DNA of 64,000 nt from positions 1-64,000 of the forward strand of contig CANIVT010000008.1 in the NCBI GenBank assembly GCA_947471565.1, in the 5' to 3' direction. Below the pieces are notes generated by a model. The model was not told the DNA's origin. It was given only the letters and a program-made list of their open reading frames with translations, and made no database searches. The position numbers were made by a program, and so were the translations under genes. Every line of letters starts with the position of its first letter. Within the stretch, counting starts at the first letter, position 1. This DNA is from Spartobacteria bacterium (lineage in GTDB: Bacteria > Verrucomicrobiota > Verrucomicrobiia > Chthoniobacterales > UBA6821). Below are positions 35,524-44,653 of this stretch, one piece after another.

Positions 35524-36561
35524 ATGAAGGCCCTACTTATCATGATAGTGCCCGCAATGCTTAGCATGGCGGGGTGCCATTCCTCCAAACCTACCGGCGA
35601 CATGGTCTTGATTCCCGGCGGGGAATTCATGATGGGTTCCGATGCCGGAGACGCTTTCCCCAACGAAAGACCGGCGCACCGCGTGAAGGTCAAACCATTC
35701 CTCATGGATGTTCATCCGGTGACAAATGCCGAGTTTGCGAGATTCGTGAAGGCCACCGGCTATGTCACTGTGGCCGAGCGACCCGTCGATTGGGAGGAGT
35801 TGAAAAAACAGGTTCCGCCCGGCACGCCAAAGCCTCCCGACGAAATGCTTATGCCGGGATCGCTGGTTTTTCACCCCACCGATGGTCCCGTGGATTTGCG
35901 GGGGATGGCCGCATGGTGGCGATGGGTGAATGGCGCTTCGTGGCGTCATCCAGAAGGCCCTGACAGCAACATCGCGGGCAGGGAGAACCACCCTGTGGTG
36001 CACGTTGCCTGGGAGGATGCGAATGCCTACGCCTCCTGGGCCGGGAAACGCCTTCCCACGGAGGCGGAATGGGAGTTTGCAGCGATCGGGGGAAGCGTGG
36101 GAAAACGCTATGCTTGGGGCAATGAGGAACGGTCCGGAGGTCGTTTCATGCTGAATCGCTGGACCGGACAATTCCCGTACCGCAACGATGCTTCGGATGG
36201 TTTTGCCGGCACCTCTCCTGTCGGGTCCTTTCCGGCGAATGGCTACGGGCTTTACGACATGGGAGGCAATGTATGGAACTGGTGCAGCGACCTCTACCGT
36301 GCCGATACCTATTCCAAGCAGGCCGAAAGCAGCTTGGTTTGTTGTGATCCCTCCGGTCCCAAAACTATCCAGGGAGAAACATCCATCCCAGGTGATCCCT
36401 CACCGCCCAGCGTTCCGGGTGCAGAGCGACGGGTCACTAAGGGAGGATCATTCCTCTGTCATCCCGATTATTGCGAAAGCTATCGCCCTTCTGCAAGGCG
36501 AGGCACCCCTCCCGATACCGGCAGCAGCCACGTAGGCTTCCGCTGCGTGAGCACCCCCTGA
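35524..36561 (+). CDS. Formylglycine-generating enzyme (SUMF1-like)
   Basis: Oxidises the active-site cysteine of sulfatases to formylglycine. The 345-aa protein has a lipoprotein-type signal (SMAGC at 16-20), so it would be anchored in the membrane facing the periplasm. Family blocks are MVLIPGGEFMMGS, HPVTNAEFARFV, VAWEDANAYASWAGKRLPTE, YDMGGNVWNWCSD and the copper-site pair C312/C317 in FLCHPDYCESYR, as in known FGEs. Both cysteines are present, so it should be active. It is third in a cassette with the sulfatase and the HAD phosphatase. Confidence 0.93.
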   Translation: MKALLIMIVPAMLSMAGCHSSKPTGDMVLIPGGEFMMGSDAGDAFPNERPAHRVKVKPFLMDVHPVTNAEFARFVKATGYVTVAERPVDWEELKKQVPPGTPKPPDEMLMPGSLVFHPTDGPVDLRGMAAWWRWVNGASWRHPEGPDSNIAGRENHPVVHVAWEDANAYASWAGKRLPTEAEWEFAAIGGSVGKRYAWGNEERSGGRFMLNRWTGQFPYRNDASDGFAGTSPVGSFPANGYGLYDMGGNVWNWCSDLYRADTYSKQAESSLVCCDPSGPKTIQGETSIPGDPSPPSVPGAERRVTKGGSFLCHPDYCESYRPSARRGTPPDTGSSHVGFRCVSTP

Positions 36562-36611
36562 ACATTCCCCCTTGAACAGGGTGAATGACTTGATAAGCTC
36601 CAACCCCCAAT

Positions 36612-36685
36612 GCCAGTGTAGCTCAGTTGGTTAGAGCGAGGGACTCATAAGCCCTAGGTCACAGGTTCGATCCCTGTCACTGGCA
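36612..36685 (+). tRNA. tRNA-Met(CAT), elongator type
   Basis: Cloverleaf: acceptor GCCAGTG/CACTGGC, D stem GCTC/GAGC, anticodon loop CTCATAA giving CAT, T stem ACAGG/CCTGT. The lower anticodon stem shows an A-G mismatch at its loop end. No CCA is encoded (ACTCTC follows), unlike tRNA-Arg in this window. A lysidine-modified tRNA-Ile(CAT) cannot be excluded from the anticodon alone, but the acceptor is not the usual initiator one. Confidence 0.9.
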
Positions 36686-36722
36686 CTCTCATTATACCGA
36701 ACACCCACCCAACCCCTTTCCC

Positions 36723-37100
36723 ATGGCCACATCCAAAGCAGCAGCCAAGAAGAGCAAGTCCGACCTCAAGCGCAAGCGCCAGGCGGTCAAGCGTCACGCC
36801 CGCAACAGCAGCATCCTGAGCCGCCTCAAGACCGAGGAGAAGAAGCTCCGCTCAGCCCTTCAGGAGGGAGTCACCGATGTGAAGGCCCTTTACGCCGCCT
36901 TTGCCTCCGCCCTCGACAAGGCTGCCAAGAGTGGTGCCGTTCACAAGAACGTAGCCTCCCGCAAGAAGAGCCGCCTCAACACCCGGGTCGCCGGTGGAAA
37001 CAAGACCGCCGCCGAGGCCAAGCCCAAGAAGTCCGGAGGAGCCAAGGCTGCAGCCACCAAGTCCAGGTCCAAGGCAGCCAAGGCTGCCAAGAAGAAGTAA
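36723..37100 (+). CDS. rpsT: 30S ribosomal protein S20
   Basis: Binds 16S rRNA in the small ribosomal subunit. The first ~88 residues are S20 (SDLKRKRQAVKRHARNSS, VASRKKSRLN). A Lys/Ala-rich tail of about 35 residues (from near 90) makes the protein 125 aa long against the usual 85-95. The leader (36686-36722) has one G in 37 bases. A strong terminator follows. Confidence 0.95.
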   Translation: MATSKAAAKKSKSDLKRKRQAVKRHARNSSILSRLKTEEKKLRSALQEGVTDVKALYAAFASALDKAAKSGAVHKNVASRKKSRLNTRVAGGNKTAAEAKPKKSGGAKAAATKSRSKAAKAAKKK

Positions 37101-37121
37101 GCAACAGGTTTCCGTTTTTAA

Positions 37122-37156
37122 GAAGCCCGGCTTCCCGAAAGGGGGCCGGGCTTTTT
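37122..37156 (+). terminator. rpsT: Intrinsic terminator of rpsT
   Basis: AGCCCGGC (37124-37131) pairs with the complementary GCCGGGCT (37145-37152) and a CTTTTT tract follows. It begins 21 bases after the rpsT stop. Confidence 0.92.
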
Positions 37157-37273
37157 GTCTGCCGGTCGTCCCCGACCAGGCATCCTGGAATCTTTTGATT
37201 CCAGGACTTCTCGGCCCTCTGCCTCGAATGACTAAGCCGCGTCCCCACGCGCCTTTTATTTGATTCTCAAGAT

Positions 37274-37412
37274 GAGGCGCGGAGGCGCAGAGATAGGGAG
37301 GGGAATCAGGAGGACTTCCAACAAGACTCCGTAATTTGGGTGTTTCCGGGGAATTAAAATCCCTGCAGTTTAATTTTTCTCCGCGTCTCTGCGCCTCCGC
37401 GCGAAAAATCCC
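37274..37412. repeat. CTCCGCG/CTCTGCG phrase repeat pair
   Basis: Left arm GAGGCGCGGAGGCGCAGAG (37274-37292); right arm TCTCCGCGTCTCTGCG then CCTCCGCGCG (37379-37402). Inverted partners, about 85 bases apart, in the 330-bp gap between convergent rpsT and the homocysteine methyltransferase gene. After the rpsT terminator the rest of the gap is otherwise featureless. The words match the outer arms at 27373-27672. Confidence 0.6.
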
Positions 37413-37430
37413 TAGTTTGAATAGGTAAGA

Positions 37431-39251
37431 CTATCGTCCCCGCACGAAAGCGCAGAGTTCCTCGGTGGTCTGGTAGGCGAGGAAGGGGGTCATGAAGTAG
37501 ACCCCGGGGAAATGATCGAGGACGGCACGGGTCACCTCCTTGGCGACGGCGACTCCTTCCTTGCGGCCGGCATCCCCCTCGAGCCCCTCCATCCGGGCCA
37601 TGATGGCGTCAGGGATGGAGATGCCGGGGACCTCGTTGTGGAGGAACTTCGCCTGTCGGCCATTGAGCAGGGGCCAGACGCCGGTGAAGACAGGGATGCC
37701 GAGATGCGCGGTGCGACATGCCGTCTCCTCGACGAGGCGCGTTTCGAAGACCGGCTGGGTCATCACGTAGCGGGCACCGGCCGCGACCTTGCGCTCGAGT
37801 TTCTGGACCTGGGCGTCGAGATTCCGGGAGTTCGGATTGAAGGTGCAGCCGGCCACTAGATCGGGGCGTGCCTGAAGATCGGTTCCGGCCTGAGTGAAGC
37901 CCTCGTTGAGACGACGGATGATGCCGAGCAGGCCGATCGAGTTGACGTCATAGACGGAGGTTGCGTCGGGATGGTCTCCCCCCTTGGCCGGATCTCCGGT
38001 GAGAGCGAGAACATGGCGCATTCCGAGTGCCGCCATCCCAAGGAGTTCGCTCTGAAGACCGATAACGTTCTTGTCGCGGCAGCTCAGATGGAGGAGGGGA
38101 AGGATCCCCTTCTGCTTGAGCAGGGCCGCCACGGCGAAATTGCTCACCCGCAGGATGGCGAGGGAATTGTCGGCGAGCGTGATCGCGTCGCTCCCGGCGC
38201 GGGTGATGGCCTCCGCAGCATGGAAAAACTTCTCGAGTGGCAGGGTCTTGGGAGGATCGAGTTCGGTGACGATGACGGTTTTCCCGGCAGCTACCAGATC
38301 TAGGAGACTTGTTTCCTTGGATTCCGAAGTTGCGACGGATGTTTCAACCGTGACAGCGGCTTCCCTCCTGAGGGTGCCCGGTTTGAGACCATGGATTGCG
38401 GCGGAGAGAGCGCGGATATGCTCGGGAGAGGTGCCGCAGCAACCGCCGACCAGTGCGGCTCCGCCTTCCGCCATCCGACGGCCGAGATCAGCAAAGTATT
38501 CCGGCGAGGTGCCGTAGGAGATCCGGCCCTCCTGATACGAGGGGCGACCCGCATTCGGAAAGAGAGCGAGCGGGCGACACGGCGCGATCTTTTCCAACAG
38601 TCGGAGCATTGCCTGAGGGCCGTTGACGCAGTTCAGTCCCACGACATCCGCCCCTGCTTCTGCGAGGCGGTCCAGAGCTTGGCCGATCGGCGCACCGCCG
38701 GGAAGACGGCCGCTTTCCGGCGAGGCAAGCAGGGTGATGACCGGTGTGTCGCCTAGGGATTTGGCGACGTGGAGTGCCAGGTGAAGTTCCTCGGGATCCT
38801 GAAACGTCTCCAACAGGATGATGTCCGCTCCACCCTCCAGTAGTCCTGCAATCTGTTCGCGGAAGAGCGCTTCCCGGTCGAGGTCGCTCAGGGAGACTTC
38901 TCCCTCAGGAATTCCGAGCGGCCCGACGCTTCCAGCAACCCAGGCCGTTTTTCCAGAATGGGCAATGGCACCTTTGGCCAGCGCTGCCGCGGCGCGGTTG
39001 ATCTCCGTGACGCGCTCCTGCAGCCCGAAGGTCGCTAGTTTCAGAGCATTGGCACCGAAAGAGTCGGTCGTGAGGATTTCCGCGCCCGCCTCCAGATAAT
39101 CGGCATGGAGGGAGGAGATGAGTTCAGGGCGCGAAAGGCAAAGTTCCTCGAAACAGCTTCCTGCGGGAACGCCACGTTCAGCAAGCAGCGTGCCGATAGC
39201 CCCGTCGCCGCAGAGCACCCGTTTCCGAAGTGTTTCCAGAAATCCAGCCAT
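37431..39251 (-). CDS. Bifunctional homocysteine methyltransferase / methylenetetrahydrofolate reductase
   Basis: A 606-aa fusion resembling B. subtilis YitJ. Residues 1-300 form a cobalamin-independent homocysteine S-methyltransferase barrel with zinc-ligand cysteines in GLNCVNGP and GGCCGTSPEHI. Residues 320-606 form the MTHFR barrel that reduces methylene-THF to methyl-THF (VTELDPPKT, GDPAKGGDHP, VMTQPVF). Joining the two halves links folate methyl groups to methionine regeneration. It starts three bases after the ABC permease stop, the last gene of the tyrA operon. No SAM or cobalamin riboswitch is visible nearby. Confidence 0.93.
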   Translation of the reverse strand: MAGFLETLRKRVLCGDGAIGTLLAERGVPAGSCFEELCLSRPELISSLHADYLEAGAEILTTDSFGANALKLATFGLQERVTEINRAAAALAKGAIAHSGKTAWVAGSVGPLGIPEGEVSLSDLDREALFREQIAGLLEGGADIILLETFQDPEELHLALHVAKSLGDTPVITLLASPESGRLPGGAPIGQALDRLAEAGADVVGLNCVNGPQAMLRLLEKIAPCRPLALFPNAGRPSYQEGRISYGTSPEYFADLGRRMAEGGAALVGGCCGTSPEHIRALSAAIHGLKPGTLRREAAVTVETSVATSESKETSLLDLVAAGKTVIVTELDPPKTLPLEKFFHAAEAITRAGSDAITLADNSLAILRVSNFAVAALLKQKGILPLLHLSCRDKNVIGLQSELLGMAALGMRHVLALTGDPAKGGDHPDATSVYDVNSIGLLGIIRRLNEGFTQAGTDLQARPDLVAGCTFNPNSRNLDAQVQKLERKVAAGARYVMTQPVFETRLVEETACRTAHLGIPVFTGVWPLLNGRQAKFLHNEVPGISIPDAIMARMEGLEGDAGRKEGVAVAKEVTRAVLDHFPGVYFMTPFLAYQTTEELCAFVRGR

Positions 39252-39254
39252 GAC

Positions 39255-40061
39255 TCAACCGCGACGGGAACGTTTCGCCACCAACCGGACACTGACAGCA
39301 AAGAGCACCGCGGCAAACAGTGCCGTGACGCAGACCCCGGTCACATATCCTGAGAAAAGGGATTCCGAAATAGTCGGGGCAAAGGAGGAGCGGATCGCCT
39401 CCACCCCGTAGCTGACGGGATTGAGCAGTGCGACGAGATGGAGCCAACCGGTCCCGACTGGCATCGGGAAGAGAGCGCCAGACATCATCCAGAGCGGCAT
39501 CAGGAAGATGTTCATGATGGCATGGAATCCCTGCGTGGAGTCCATCGGCCAGGCGACGAGGAATCCGAGCCCTGTCATGGCAAATCCGGTGACGATGAGG
39601 GCGGGCATGAGAAGCAGGATCTGATGAAGACCAATCGGAAGACCGGCCAATGGAGCAAGGAGGCAGAAGAGCAGGGCTTGAAGGACCGCAAGCGTCGTGC
39701 CTCCGAGGAATTTGCCGAGCGGGATCGCGGCAGGGGAGAGAGGGGCGACGAGCGCTCCCTGAAGAAATCCCTCCCTGCGGTCCTCGATCACCGAGATGGT
39801 GGAGAAAATCGCCGTAAAGAGCATGATCAGCACCAGGATTCCGGGGAAGAAATAGGCGAGGTAGCTACCTGCCGCACCTGCGGCGGCGACTGCGGCTGGA
39901 TTGCGAAACGATGGGCCGAACCCTGTTCCGACAAGCAGCCAGAAGACCAGAGGGGTGGCGAGTGCGCCGATGATGCGGTTGCGCTGGCGGAGGAAACGGA
40001 TGACGTCGCGCCACCAGAAGGCGACCGACGGGGTCCAGAGAAGCTGTTTGGCGGGCGTCAT
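39255..40061 (-). CDS. ABC-2 type transporter permease
   Basis: A 268-aa membrane protein with about six transmembrane helices (for example ALATPLVFWLLVGTGFG, YFFPGILVLIMLFTAIF, ILLLMPALIVTGFAM, GVCVTALFAAVLFAVS). The ABC-2 signature lies in the VIEDRREGFLQGALVAPLSP block. It forms an exporter with the ATPase 13 bases upstream. The ATG at 40061 is chosen because earlier in-frame starts fall inside the ATPase gene. The cargo is unknown: a lipid, polysaccharide or drug are possible. Confidence 0.9.
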   Translation of the reverse strand: MTPAKQLLWTPSVAFWWRDVIRFLRQRNRIIGALATPLVFWLLVGTGFGPSFRNPAAVAAAGAAGSYLAYFFPGILVLIMLFTAIFSTISVIEDRREGFLQGALVAPLSPAAIPLGKFLGGTTLAVLQALLFCLLAPLAGLPIGLHQILLLMPALIVTGFAMTGLGFLVAWPMDSTQGFHAIMNIFLMPLWMMSGALFPMPVGTGWLHLVALLNPVSYGVEAIRSSFAPTISESLFSGYVTGVCVTALFAAVLFAVSVRLVAKRSRRG

Positions 40062-40074
40062 GGAAGGGGTCGGA

Positions 40075-41067
40075 TCAGTGCCTTTTTTTCTTGGGGGCCG
40101 GGCGGCTATCGGGTTCCAGATTCTCGTCGGCGAAGAGTCGACCGGTACGGGCAACGAAGACATCCTCCAGCGTGGGACGGGCAATCCGCAGAGAGGAGAT
40201 CTCACCGGGGAAGTCTCCGGCGATTCGCGCCGCCAGCGCGTAGGCCTCGCGGGACTCGAGTCGCACCTCGGCTTGGACGACGCTGGCCGGCAGGCCTGTC
40301 TTTTCCGTGATCCGTTTGGCCAGTAGATCGGCACCCGTACCGGGATTCACGCCGAGGCTGATGACATCTCCGCCCAGCGCCGAGGTGAGTTCCTCGGGGG
40401 TGCCCAAGGCGACGAGTTTGCCGGCACTGACAATACCGACGCGGTCTGCTCGTGCAGCCTCCTCCATGAGATGGGTCGTGCAGAGGGCGGTCACCCCGTG
40501 TTTGGTGCGAAGTTCCTCCAGTGCGGCCCAGAGATCGAGCCGGGCGCCGGGATCGAGTCCGGTGGAGGGTTCGTCCAGCAGCAGGACCTCGGGTCGGATC
40601 AGTAGGCACTTGGCGATCTCCGCGCGGCGCTGGAGTCCTCCCGAGAGTGTCTCGACCAGATCACCGAGGCGGTCGCTGAGATTCAGGGCAGAGGCTGCAT
40701 CACGGATGCGGGACTCGAGTTCCTCGCCACGGAGTCCGTAGAGTGCGCCCCCGCAGCGGAGGTTCTCGAGGATGGTCAGCTTGCCATCGAGACTCGGAGA
40801 CTGGAAGACCACGCCGAGCCGTGCCCGGACCGAAGGGGCGTCCGCGACAACATCATGCCCCGCGATTACGGCGGAACCCGAGTCGGGAAGCGAAAGGGTG
40901 GCCAAGATCCTGAAGAGGGTGCTTTTGCCACCGCCGTTGGGACCGAGTAGGCAGAAAATTTCTCCCCGACGCACCTCCAGCGAGATGCCGTCGAGGGCTC
41001 GGCGATCGCCGAACGATTTGACGAGATCGCTGACAACGATGGTGGCGTTCGGATCCGGATGGCTCAT
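40075..41067 (-). CDS. ABC transporter ATP-binding protein
   Basis: A 330-aa ATPase of the DrrA/NodI type. Walker A GPNGGGKST near 40-48, Q-loop VVFQSPS, signature LSGGLQRRAEIA, Walker B VLLLDEPSTGLD and the H-loop in CTTHLMEEA. The C-terminal ~100 residues are the extension found in exporter ATPases of this kind. Overlaps plsC by 4 bases and pairs with the permease downstream. Confidence 0.95.
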   Translation of the reverse strand: MSHPDPNATIVVSDLVKSFGDRRALDGISLEVRRGEIFCLLGPNGGGKSTLFRILATLSLPDSGSAVIAGHDVVADAPSVRARLGVVFQSPSLDGKLTILENLRCGGALYGLRGEELESRIRDAASALNLSDRLGDLVETLSGGLQRRAEIAKCLLIRPEVLLLDEPSTGLDPGARLDLWAALEELRTKHGVTALCTTHLMEEAARADRVGIVSAGKLVALGTPEELTSALGGDVISLGVNPGTGADLLAKRITEKTGLPASVVQAEVRLESREAYALAARIAGDFPGEISSLRIARPTLEDVFVARTGRLFADENLEPDSRPAPKKKRH

Positions 41068-41738
41068 GAAGGGATGAGTCTCTCGTCTGTCTTTCCCGAT
41101 GGCAAGGACTCGGGCAGTTTCAGCGCGGCGATCGCCTCCATGACGCGGTCTGAGAGTTTCTGGTAGAGGGCGCGTTCGTCACCGTCACAGGAGGCGGGAT
41201 CGAGTTCCTCCGGGGTAAAGCGGATCGGTTCTCCGACGACCACCGTAATGGGGACGGCGGTGATCTTACCGGAGCCTTTTGGAAAGGCCTCGTGTGCCCC
41301 GAAGATCCTCATCGGCTGCACCGGGGCCCGTGACTTGGCAATGATCAGGCCGATGCCTGGCTTGCCCCGCTGGAGCTCTCCATCAGGTGATCGCGTCCCC
41401 TCGGGGAAGAGAACAACCCCTTTGCCGGAACGCACGAGTCGGATGATCGTCTTGAGAGCCGACATGTCGTTGCCGTCCCGATCGACGGGGATGACATTGA
41501 TGTGAGGCAGGAGTTTGCCGAGCAGAGGGACGTCGAGGAGTGTTTTTCGGGCGAGATAATAGACATCGCGTTTCGAGCAGATCCCCACCAGTGGAGGATC
41601 GAAGTAGCTCTGGTGGTTGGAGGCGAGGATAACCGGACCCTCCTCGATCAATCGCTCCGGATAAACAACGCGCAGACTCAAGAAGAGACGCGCGGTGATC
41701 TTCGAGAGCGTGTACCAGAAATAGTAGGTGAAGGTCAT
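41064..41738 (-). CDS. plsC: 1-acylglycerol-3-phosphate acyltransferase
   Basis: Adds the second acyl chain in phospholipid synthesis. The 224 residues carry the catalytic NHQSYFD (H-x4-D), the FPEGTRSPDG substrate block and an N-terminal hydrophobic stretch that anchors it to the membrane. Overlaps cmk and the ATPase gene by 4 bases each. Confidence 0.92.
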   Translation of the reverse strand: MTFTYYFWYTLSKITARLFLSLRVVYPERLIEEGPVILASNHQSYFDPPLVGICSKRDVYYLARKTLLDVPLLGKLLPHINVIPVDRDGNDMSALKTIIRLVRSGKGVVLFPEGTRSPDGELQRGKPGIGLIIAKSRAPVQPMRIFGAHEAFPKGSGKITAVPITVVVGEPIRFTPEELDPASCDGDERALYQKLSDRVMEAIAALKLPESLPSGKTDERLIPS

Positions 41739-42367
41739 CGCAGGCCCTCCGCATTGAGTCGCCCGAGCACCGCCTCAATCACTCCCTCGAGGTCGAGATG
41801 CGTCGTGTCGATCACAATGGCTCCTTCCGGAATGGTGAGCGGGGCGGTGGCGCGTGTGGAATCAAGGCGATCACGCTCAGCCACCGAGTCGACCGCGCCC
41901 TCCTTGGCTCGGCGGCGGGCTCTCTCCTCGGGGGAGGCATCGAGATAGAACTTCCACGGTGTGTCGGGTAACACCACCGAACCGATGTCACGCCCTTCCA
42001 TGACGAGGTCGTGTTCCGCAGTCAGCGCGCGGAGTCGAGCATTCACTGCGTCGCGGACGGAGGGCACCGCGGCAAGAGGCGAGACCATCGAAGCGGTGGT
42101 CGCCTCGGAAAGGTGTGGGGTGGCATTTTCCCCATCGAGTAGAAGGGAAACCCCCGAGGCATCACGGCGCACTTCCAGCTTCCGTCCTGTGATCCAGAAG
42201 GGTGCCTGCTCCGGGGAAATTCCATCGCGCGCGGCACCCCATGCAAAGGCACGGTAGAAGTGTCCGGAGCTGACAAAGAGAAAACCGAGTCTTTCCGCAA
42301 CGCCGCGCGAAACGGAACTTTTTCCCGAGGCGGCCGGGCCGTCGATGGCAATGACTCGTCCGGGCAT
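41735..42367 (-). CDS. cmk: Cytidylate kinase
   Basis: Phosphorylates CMP and dCMP. The 210 residues show the P-loop IDGPAASGKSSVSRGVA near 7-22, VVLPDTPWKFYLDAS and ARRRAKEG. The aroA-cmk-plsC order is common across bacteria. Starts six bases after aroA. Confidence 0.95.
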   Translation of the reverse strand: MPGRVIAIDGPAASGKSSVSRGVAERLGFLFVSSGHFYRAFAWGAARDGISPEQAPFWITGRKLEVRRDASGVSLLLDGENATPHLSEATTASMVSPLAAVPSVRDAVNARLRALTAEHDLVMEGRDIGSVVLPDTPWKFYLDASPEERARRRAKEGAVDSVAERDRLDSTRATAPLTIPEGAIVIDTTHLDLEGVIEAVLGRLNAEGLR

Positions 42368-42373
42368 CGTGGA

Positions 42374-43681
42374 TCAGCGTCCGAGTACGGAGGCTAACGT
42401 GGCCCCGAAGGTGGGGTAGGAGGTATCGACGCACTCGACATGTTCGATGACGGTTTCTCCCTCGGCAAAGAGTCCCGCGATGGCGCCCGACATCGCGATG
42501 CGGTGATCGTGGAAGCACTGAAGTGTGGCCCCGTGGAGAGGGTGTCCTCCCTCGATCACCATGCCATCCTCGGTCTCGGTGACCTTTGCGCCCATGGCGC
42601 GGAGATTGCCGGCGACGGCGGCGATGCGGTCTGTCTCCTTGACGCGGAGTTCCTTCGCATCACGGATGATCGTCGTGCCCGAGGCAATGGCCCCTGCAAC
42701 GGCGAGGATCGGAAGTTCGTCGATGACATTCGGAATCTCCGCTCCCGCGATCACCGTTCCGGTGAGCTTGCCTCCCGTCACGACGATCGTGCCCGAGGGT
42801 TCTGCGGCCGTAGGATCTGAGGGGGTTGCGGTGATATCAGCCCCCATGCGACGGAGAACCGAGATGATGCCGTCACGGGTGGGATTGAGTCCGATCCCGT
42901 GCATCGTGATTTCCGATCCTTCCTTGGCCGATCCGGCCACGAGCCAGAAAGCGGCGCTCGAAATATCGCCAGGGACGGCAAAGTCACGCGCACGGAGCTT
43001 CTGGGGTCCCTTGAGGGCGATGCGCCGCCGCCCGTTAGAGTCAGGGGTGCCGAGATCGAGCGTGACTCCAAACTCTTGGAGCATCCGCTCGGTATGGTCG
43101 CGGCAGGCGGCCGGTTCGACGACGCTGGTCTCACCTTGGGCGGAAAGGCCCGCGAGCAGGACGGCGCTTTTGACCTGCGCGCTGGCCACGGGCATTTCAT
43201 AGGAGAGCGGCTTGAGCGACCCGCCCTCGACGACGAGGGGAGGCTTGCCGTCACCACCCTCGGCGGTGAAGCGGGCCCCCATCTCGGTGAGCGGCTTGAT
43301 AACGCGGCCCATGGGCCGCTTGGAGAGAGACACGTCCCCCGTCATGCGTGCCCGGATCGGCTGGGAGGCAACAATTCCGGAGAGGAGGCGCATTGTGGTT
43401 CCGGAGTTCCCGCAATCGACATCACCCGAGGGTTGAGCGAGGTGTCCGCCTGTTCCCTCGATGGCGAAGGTCCCTTGACCCATGTGCTCGATGTGAGCCC
43501 CGAGGGATCGCATGGCATTGACGGTCGAGAGGCAGTCCTCGGCTTCGAGAAATCCGGTGATCACACTGCGTCCCTCGGCGAGCGACGCGAACATGGCGCT
43601 CCGGTGGGACATGCTCTTGTCTCCTGGAATAACGAGGGTGGCCTTGATTGGGCCGCAGGCCCGGACGGTGAATCTCTTCAT
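42374..43681 (-). CDS. aroA: 3-phosphoshikimate 1-carboxyvinyltransferase (EPSP synthase)
   Basis: Sixth step of the shikimate pathway. The 435 residues include the phosphate loop PGDKSMSHR near 19-27, GNSGTTMRLLSGIVA near 91, GDISSAAFWLVA, RDAKELRVKETDRI and CFHDHRIAMSGAIAG. Both halves of the inside-out barrel are complete. Confidence 0.97.
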   Translation of the reverse strand: MKRFTVRACGPIKATLVIPGDKSMSHRSAMFASLAEGRSVITGFLEAEDCLSTVNAMRSLGAHIEHMGQGTFAIEGTGGHLAQPSGDVDCGNSGTTMRLLSGIVASQPIRARMTGDVSLSKRPMGRVIKPLTEMGARFTAEGGDGKPPLVVEGGSLKPLSYEMPVASAQVKSAVLLAGLSAQGETSVVEPAACRDHTERMLQEFGVTLDLGTPDSNGRRRIALKGPQKLRARDFAVPGDISSAAFWLVAGSAKEGSEITMHGIGLNPTRDGIISVLRRMGADITATPSDPTAAEPSGTIVVTGGKLTGTVIAGAEIPNVIDELPILAVAGAIASGTTIIRDAKELRVKETDRIAAVAGNLRAMGAKVTETEDGMVIEGGHPLHGATLQCFHDHRIAMSGAIAGLFAEGETVIEHVECVDTSYPTFGATLASVLGR

Positions 43682-43732
43682 GATGGCAAAAATCGTGGTT
43701 GGTATCGTGTGCTGCCCCGGCGGAAGTCAGGT

Positions 43733-44653
43733 TCAAGGATTCTCGTCAGGAGGCGGGAGCGGCAGGGAATCACGATGCTCCTTGGCTCGGGTTAAAAAAT
43801 CGAGAAGGGAGTCCGTCTTTTCCTCGCCGAGGGCGGATGCCATGGAGGTAAGGAGTGATGCCATCTCGCGCAGGGCGGCAGCAACCTCGGTACGGTTTTC
43901 GGTGAGGATGCCGTTCCAGAGCGTCGGATCGCTCATGGCGACACGTGTGGCGTCGCGGAAACTGCCGCCGGCGAGGTCTTGTGCCCCCGGGGGAAGGGTG
44001 TCGATCACGAGATTCACCAGGGCGAAGGCCAGAGCGTGCGGGAGGTGGCTGATCCGTGAGACCAGCTTGTCATGTTCCAAAGGGGTCATCCGGGTGAGGC
44101 GGCACCCGAGGGCGGTCCAGAATTCCTCCACTCTCGCCAAGGATTCCGAATTGGCATCCCCTCCAGGTGTCACGATGCACGGGGCGGAATCAAAAAGGTT
44201 TGCGCGTGCCGCAGAGATGCCGGAGCGCTCGCTGCCGGCCATGGGATGGGCACCGACAAAGCGACGGCCCAGGATCGGTGTGAGTCGATCGACCACGGGG
44301 AGTTTCACGCTTCCTGTGTCGGTGACGACGACGTCCTCGGAGAGGGCGGGGGCGAAGGCCGAGGCAAGTTGCTCCATCGTTGCCACGGGTGTGCAGAGCA
44401 CGACGAGGTCCGCATCCTTCACGGCTGATGCCGGATCTGTCTCAACTCGATCTGCGAGTCCACGCTTGAGGAGTTCGCCCAAGGTGGAGTAATCGCGGTC
44501 CCAGACGGTGATCGGGAGGGAGGGACGCTTCGCCCGGAGAGCCATGGCGACAGACCCTCCGATCAGGCCGGGCCCGAAAATGGCTATTCCGCGGTTTCCA
44601 GCCGAGGCGCTCAAGAGGGATCGGTGTCGTTGATCCGGTGGATCAAGGAACAA
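43733..44653 (-). CDS. tyrA: Prephenate dehydrogenase
   Basis: Oxidative decarboxylation of prephenate towards tyrosine. The Rossmann motif [15 protein letters not shown] lies near 25-39; [33 protein letters not shown] and [12 protein letters not shown] are family blocks. The annotated start is a TTG at 44653 overlapping the lipoprotein gene by 11 bases; another TTG 13 codons later is equally possible. No ACT domain is present. Followed by aroA. Confidence 0.9.
   Translation of the reverse strand: MFLDPPDQRHRSLLSASAGNRGIAIFGPGLIGGSVAMALRAKRPSLPITVWDRDYSTLGELLKRGLADRVETDPASAVKDADLVVLCTPVATMEQLASAFAPALSEDVVVTDTGSVKLPVVDRLTPILGRRFVGAHPMAGSERSGISAARANLFDSAPCIVTPGGDANSESLARVEEFWTALGCRLTRMTPLEHDKLVSRISHLPHALAFALVNLVIDTLPPGAQDLAGGSFRDATRVAMSDPTLWNGILTENRTEVAAALREMASLLTSMASALGEEKTDSLLDFLTRAKEHRDSLPLPPPDENP

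Noticed and set aside
37101-37430. SAM or cobalamin riboswitch for the homocysteine methyltransferase/MTHFR gene
   Set aside because: This gap is at the 3' end of the gene, and the 5' end is within three bases of the permease stop, leaving no room.
39438-40310. 290-residue open frame opposite the ABC-2 permease
   Set aside because: Extremely Arg/Glu/Gly-rich, no domain, and it overlaps two clear ABC transporter genes.
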